This document shows, one piece after another, positions 60,777 to 64,000 of a stretch of 64,000 nt of DNA. The notes under the pieces are model-generated. The model did not search any database. It was not told the origin of the DNA and saw nothing but the letters and a program-made list of their open reading frames with translations. The translations under genes were made by a program, and so were the position numbers. Position 1 is the stretch's first letter; each line of letters opens with the position of its first letter. The stretch comes from F1-80-MAGs062 sp046345315 (lineage in GTDB: Bacteria > Planctomycetota > Planctomycetia > Planctomycetales > Planctomycetaceae). The stretch is from contig JBKDKA010000068.1 of the NCBI GenBank assembly GCA_046345315.1, forward strand, positions 15,636 through 79,635, read 5' to 3'.

Positions 60777-63257
60777 TTAATCATCAGTTCCAGCCGCAAG
60801 TACTGACAACAGCTGCTCCAGTTCGGTGACGTCCTGTGGAGTCAGCTTCATGTACTGTGTGTTGGTCCCATGGCCTCGATCGTCGTTGTAGCCGTAAACC
60901 ACTCCCACCATCGCCGTTCCGTCCTCGAGTATCCAGGCGGAAGTGTTTCTGTTCCCTGATGCCCCTCGAGGGACTGTGGGCGACTGTGCTTCTTTGACCA
61001 TCTGTCGCACCATGGTTCGCAGATCATGGACTGCATCATTCCCCACCATCCAGAATACGTCGCCGGAACGCAGCTGTCCGATGCCAAAGTCTTCGAACCG
61101 ATCACCGGGATCAATGATCATCACTCCTTTAGTATTCTGTCGCTGCAGATCATATGCCTGGTCCATTTCGTCCGTGACACTGGCCATAGTCATTCCCAGA
61201 ACCTTGTGAGTCGATTCGATCGGCGGCTTGAAATCTTCGAGCGTGACAACAACTTCCTGTTTCGTTTCGCTGATGGTCAGCTCCTGAATCGACTTCCGAT
61301 TCCCCTGAACGTCGACCACGCGGAGTGTGGCTTTTCCGGAGTCGATTCCGGCGAAAGAAAATTGCCCACGACTGTCGGTGCGACCTTCCTTCCGATTCAT
61401 TTCGAAGCTCAATGGATTATCCTGAGTGTCAGTGATTGAGACCGCAATGTCTGGCACCGGCATTCCGTCAGTTCCCTTTACCGTTCCGCTGACCGTGCAA
61501 CCGGCTCGCAGGACGACGCGTAACGCACCTCGCATGGGCAGGGCCACTGATTCCAGTTCTCGGAGCTCAGCGTGGATATAACGATCGTCGAAGAAGAAGA
61601 TCCGAGCCGTATAAATGTCCTGCTCTGTATTCTGCACGAAAAACTTTTCCTCATATCCATATACGGCGAACCGCCCTTCCGTATCCGTTCTCGTCATTTC
61701 AATTCCACCGGATGATCGTTTCGTGATCAGGCTGGAATGGACGAGCACTCCTTCGATCGGTTTTCCGTCTTCGCCCAGAACCTGCCCAGCAAAATACATA
61801 GCTTTACGGAGTTGCACATCGAACTGAACGTTCTTGCCCGGTGACAGCGTCAGTGTGTTCGGGTCTCCACCGCTCCTATACGTGCCACTTAATCGCCGAT
61901 GTCCGGGATGCAGAATATCAATCGATGCGGTGGTTTGTTCGGTGATCGCCGGGACCTGCAACGAGTATTTTCCCAGATCATCCGTATGGCCGAGCACCTC
62001 ACGGGAGGCGTTCTGCAACGCAGATCGGCGGATGTCATACATTCGCAAATCCACAGCGGGAATCACCACTCGCACTGCAGCTTTTGCGAGCGGTACGCCA
62101 TCCGTGTCAGTGACCGTTCCGGTGACAACCGCAGACTGCGAACTGTCGTTCTGTGAACCGGCCTGTGCTGGATCGGAATCCTGGCCATGTGCTCCGATAC
62201 CAATCGATAGTGGCAGACTCATCGTCAGCAATATGGTGATCAGTCCCGGACCACGCAGCGGGCGATGGTGAAGCGTCGGCAACATCTCAATTCTCCTGCG
62301 GAAGGACTCAAAACAGTCAGAGTACGACATCGGCATTGCCAGCACAGACGACTCATGTCGAGACAGATCTGGTGCAGCTTCGCTCAGCCACTGCGATGCA
62401 GACAACATTGCTGAGGCATACGCACGCCCTTCTCCGGGAAGCCGGTGCATCACCTCGGCATCGCAGCACTGTTCTTCGATCCTATGCAGTTCGCGCCGAG
62501 CGACCCAGACGACAGGGTGCCACCAGAATGCGATACTGGAAATCCACTGCAACAAACGAATCCAGTGATCTCCGCGCCGCCAATGGATCAATTCGTGCAT
62601 GACCACGGTGCGACGTTCTGAGAGCGATACGATTTCCCACCAACGTAAGGGCAGTACGATTGATGGCTTCCGACCGATCGGCCAAAGCAGCGGTGGCAGT
62701 GTGAAGTCAACCAGACGGACATGTGGTCGTGAAGCTGTGAGACTAAGTGTCGCAGCCATCTCTGAAACGAGTTCTTCGGTTACAGAATCTGCAGCGACGC
62801 CGCCACGAACACATTTGTGGAACCGCTGAATACGATATGTCGATGCTGTGAGGACTGTCAGTGCACCTGACACCCAGATGCACACCAACCCAGCTTTCCA
62901 GGACCTGCGAAGCGTATGCCACGAATCGGATCCCTTTGCCGGCAGACGTGAGCTTCTGGTGTTCGCTGACACAGACTCACGCCTGGCCCTGCCATTGTCT
63001 ACATGGATCGCAGTCTCTCGATTTGGCGAAATCTCATTCGTTACTTCACTTCGGATTTCTGTGACTGACGAGTCCGCTGTCGGAAGAGCAGAAACAGACC
63101 AGATCGGCGGCAGGAATAGCTTCAGGAGTGCCAGTACCCAGACTGTATGCCAGAGCGAAGGGTGTCGATAGATTCGGCTTCCGAGCCAGGCGAATAGTCC
63201 AATCCCCGAGGCAACCAACGCATTCGAAACGACTGCAGGCAGCAATGATTCAGTCAT
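60777..63257 (-). CDS. BlaR1-like M56 metallopeptidase with carboxypeptidase-regulatory-like and PDZ-like domains
   Basis: 826 residues. The N-terminal M56 membrane domain has helices (ALVASGIGLFAWLGSRIY, WHTVWVLALLKLFLPPIWSV, AGLVCIWVSGALTVLTAS) and the zinc site VVMHELIHWRRGDHW (HELIH at 221-225) with the downstream Glu in HRIEEQCCDAEV. After a fourth helix (GPGLITILLTMSLPLSIG) come at least three carboxypeptidase-regulatory-like beta domains (VTGTVTDTDGVPLAKAAVRV; GQVLGEDGKPIEGVLVHSSL; VSGTVKGTDGMPVPDIAVSI) and a C-terminal PDZ-like domain (LGMTMASVTDEMDQAYDLQR, GIGQLRSGDVFWMVGNDAVH). BlaR1 relatives cleave BlaI-type repressors after sensing a ligand; here the penicillin-binding sensor is absent. 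The start is ATG 63257 (GGAGG 8 nt upstream), overlapping the blaI-like stop by 8 bp. Confidence 0.87.
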   Translation of the reverse strand: MTESLLPAVVSNALVASGIGLFAWLGSRIYRHPSLWHTVWVLALLKLFLPPIWSVSALPTADSSVTEIRSEVTNEISPNRETAIHVDNGRARRESVSANTRSSRLPAKGSDSWHTLRRSWKAGLVCIWVSGALTVLTASTYRIQRFHKCVRGGVAADSVTEELVSEMAATLSLTASRPHVRLVDFTLPPLLWPIGRKPSIVLPLRWWEIVSLSERRTVVMHELIHWRRGDHWIRLLQWISSIAFWWHPVVWVARRELHRIEEQCCDAEVMHRLPGEGRAYASAMLSASQWLSEAAPDLSRHESSVLAMPMSYSDCFESFRRRIEMLPTLHHRPLRGPGLITILLTMSLPLSIGIGAHGQDSDPAQAGSQNDSSQSAVVTGTVTDTDGVPLAKAAVRVVIPAVDLRMYDIRRSALQNASREVLGHTDDLGKYSLQVPAITEQTTASIDILHPGHRRLSGTYRSGGDPNTLTLSPGKNVQFDVQLRKAMYFAGQVLGEDGKPIEGVLVHSSLITKRSSGGIEMTRTDTEGRFAVYGYEEKFFVQNTEQDIYTARIFFFDDRYIHAELRELESVALPMRGALRVVLRAGCTVSGTVKGTDGMPVPDIAVSITDTQDNPLSFEMNRKEGRTDSRGQFSFAGIDSGKATLRVVDVQGNRKSIQELTISETKQEVVVTLEDFKPPIESTHKVLGMTMASVTDEMDQAYDLQRQNTKGVMIIDPGDRFEDFGIGQLRSGDVFWMVGNDAVHDLRTMVRQMVKEAQSPTVPRGASGNRNTSAWILEDGTAMVGVVYGYNDDRGHGTNTQYMKLTPQDVTELEQLLSVLAAGTDD

Positions 63258-63657
63258 TGGTTTTGCCTCCGGTTGTCCCCTGAGTGTCATCAGGCCAAAG
63301 CTGGTCGATAAGCTCGCGAAGTTGCCGACGCTGGCGCTGATTGAATCCCTTAGTCTGCAGCAGCGTCGTAGCAAGAGGTGCCAGCTTTCCGTCACAGTGC
63401 TGGTCTGCAAGTTCCTGCAATTGCAACTGCAGATACTGCTGCTCGGTGATCGCCGGCGTATAAACGTGAGGCCGACTCTCACGGCAGCATTTCACGAAGC
63501 CCTTCGCCATCATTCGTTGCAGCAGTTTCAGTACAGCAGCTGTTTTCGAGTCGACACTGCTTCCGTAAATCGTCTCGGCCAGTTCTCGAATCGCCGACGA
63601 CTTCTGTTTCCAGAGTTCGCGAAGCAATACCATCTCGGCCTGCGTTAATGTATCCAC
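63250..63657 (-). CDS. BlaI/MecI-family transcriptional repressor
   Basis: 135 residues. A winged helix-turn-helix of the BlaI type: LTQAEMVLLRELWKQKSSAI, RELAETIYG, SKTAAVLKLLQRMMAKGFVK and HVYTPAITEQQYLQLQLQEL, followed by a dimerisation helix region (LLQTKGFNQRQRRQLRELID). It binds operators upstream of its own operon and is inactivated by cleavage through the M56 partner. The start is the GTG at 63657 (VDTLTQAEM), with AGGAGG 5 nt upstream; the much longer frame to 63984 is non-coding and would cover the promoter. It overlaps the M56 start by 8 bp, so translation is coupled. Confidence 0.92.
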   Translation of the reverse strand: MDTLTQAEMVLLRELWKQKSSAIRELAETIYGSSVDSKTAAVLKLLQRMMAKGFVKCCRESRPHVYTPAITEQQYLQLQLQELADQHCDGKLAPLATTLLQTKGFNQRQRRQLRELIDQLWPDDTQGTTGGKTND

Positions 63658-63676
63658 CAGTACCTCCTGAAAAATC

Positions 63677-63691
63677 CAGACAGTCTGTCTG
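63677..63691 (-). promoter_or_regulatory. candidate BlaI-type operator
   Basis: CAGACAGTCTGTCTG is a 15-bp palindrome (7+1+7) lying 3 bp downstream of the -10 box, across the predicted transcription start. This position is ideal for repression by the adjacent BlaI-like protein. The sequence contains ACA/TGT half-site elements as in known BlaI/MecI operators, but the match is only partial. Confidence 0.6.
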
Positions 63692-63694
63692 TTT

Positions 63695-63723
63695 ATGCTA
63701 CGCGGCCAAAGGGTTCTCGTCAA
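63695..63723 (-). promoter_or_regulatory. sigma-70-type promoter of the blaI-M56 operon
   Basis: On the minus strand TTGACG (complement of 63718-63723), exactly 17 nt spacer, TAGCAT (complement of 63695-63700). Transcription would start near 63685-63690 and give a short leader before GTG 63657. Confidence 0.7.
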
Positions 63724-64000
63724 TGTTGTTCCGCGTGTTTTCAGGGGACACTGAAGGCTGATGGGCGGTTGAACGATCGGGAAATGTTGACGACGAATGG
63801 TCCCGGATTCTGCCGTATGCTCTGCGTCAGCATGCGAAGGTCCCGAACCAATGCGGGTCAAGACATTGCCGACTGCACTTCTGAATCGGTGTGGTGTCTC
63901 CCTCGCATAAGCAATTTTCCCAGCGTCAACGGGCATTTTCTGCTGCAGCGTCACGGGACATCGCGATGTCCGGTGACGCTGCACTGACCCGTAACTGGAC
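63724..64000. other. window end, no supported gene, with a large palindrome
   Basis: No convincing coding sequence. 63944-63983 is a 40-bp near-perfect palindrome (one mismatched pair) centred on TCGCGA: left half begins TGCAGCGTCAC, right half ends GTGACGCTGCA. Confidence 0.6.
63944..63983. repeat. 40-bp loopless palindrome
   Basis: Left arm 63944-63963 and right arm 63964-63983 are reverse complements at 19 of 20 positions; there is no spacer. In RNA or single-stranded DNA it would form a long hairpin. Confidence 0.88.

Overview
The window looks like a chromosomal segment of a planctomycete, probably from the Planctomycetaceae/Planctomycetales. This is inferred from gene content: a cysteine-rich cell-wall protein with YTV repeats, a DUF1592/DUF1588/DUF1585 cytochrome-like protein paired with a Tat-exported DUF1552 protein, Tat-exported TIM-barrel sugar isomerases, lone MoxR ATPases, BlaI/M56 pairs, and roomy intergenic regions full of hairpin repeats. 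GC content appears moderate (roughly mid-50s by eye). I see no rRNA, tRNA, CRISPR array, prophage or transposase gene.

Layout. 1-1.1 kb: end of a Tad-type secretion/pilus cluster (VWA protein tail, TadE with a proline-rich tail). 1.3-4.2 kb: three membrane proteins including an HTTM (vitamin-K-carboxylase-like) protein. 5.1-6.6 kb: an aldehyde dehydrogenase with a strong terminator, then about 1.1 kb of intergenic DNA with a 220-bp tandem repeat. 7.7-9.1 kb: the YTV cell-wall protein. 9.7-13.4 kb: dnaG-rpoD (minus strand). 14.2-25 kb: mostly single genes (TPR protein, TGS GTPase, sarcosine-oxidase-like flavoprotein, MoxR, Tat-exported sugar isomerase, FHA protein, csrA, der). 25.1-26.4 kb: a lipoprotein PPIase. 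26.4-32.2 kb: a complete minus-strand branched-chain-amino-acid-type ABC importer (livKHMGF). 32.8-36 kb: M24-like pseudopeptidase, PilZ-like protein, secreted double TRASH-like protein. 36.1-45.6 kb: two polytopic membrane proteins on either side of the DUF1592/DUF1552 pair. 45.8-50 kb: B12-binding radical SAM protein and a DUF11 surface protein. 50.3-53.5 kb: fucose-isomerase-like/ribulokinase-like sugar operon. 53.8-59.3 kb: His-rich exported protein and a CusBA-type metal efflux system. 59.5-63.7 kb: zinc-ribbon membrane protein and a BlaI/M56 regulatory pair with a recognisable promoter and operator.

Most unusual observation. The LivG-type ATPase of the ABC importer (27226-28722) is 498 residues, about twice the normal length. 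All nucleotide-binding motifs are intact, but between Walker A and the Q-loop it carries an insertion of about 250 residues. The insertion is bounded by two predicted transmembrane helices and contains two tandem canonical EF-hand loops. This suggests an ABC ATPase anchored in the membrane with an extracytoplasmic Ca2+-binding domain. I know of no description of this arrangement.

Other points of interest are two families of inverted-repeat elements in several copies, a GTPase and an M24 peptidase homologue that have lost key residues, a BlaR1-like protein whose penicillin sensor is replaced by carboxypeptidase-regulatory-like and PDZ-like domains, and a near-perfect 40-bp palindrome at the right edge. 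Starts were adjusted where Shine-Dalgarno sequences, signal peptides or family alignment favoured an internal codon. All assignments come from reading the sequence; no database search was run.
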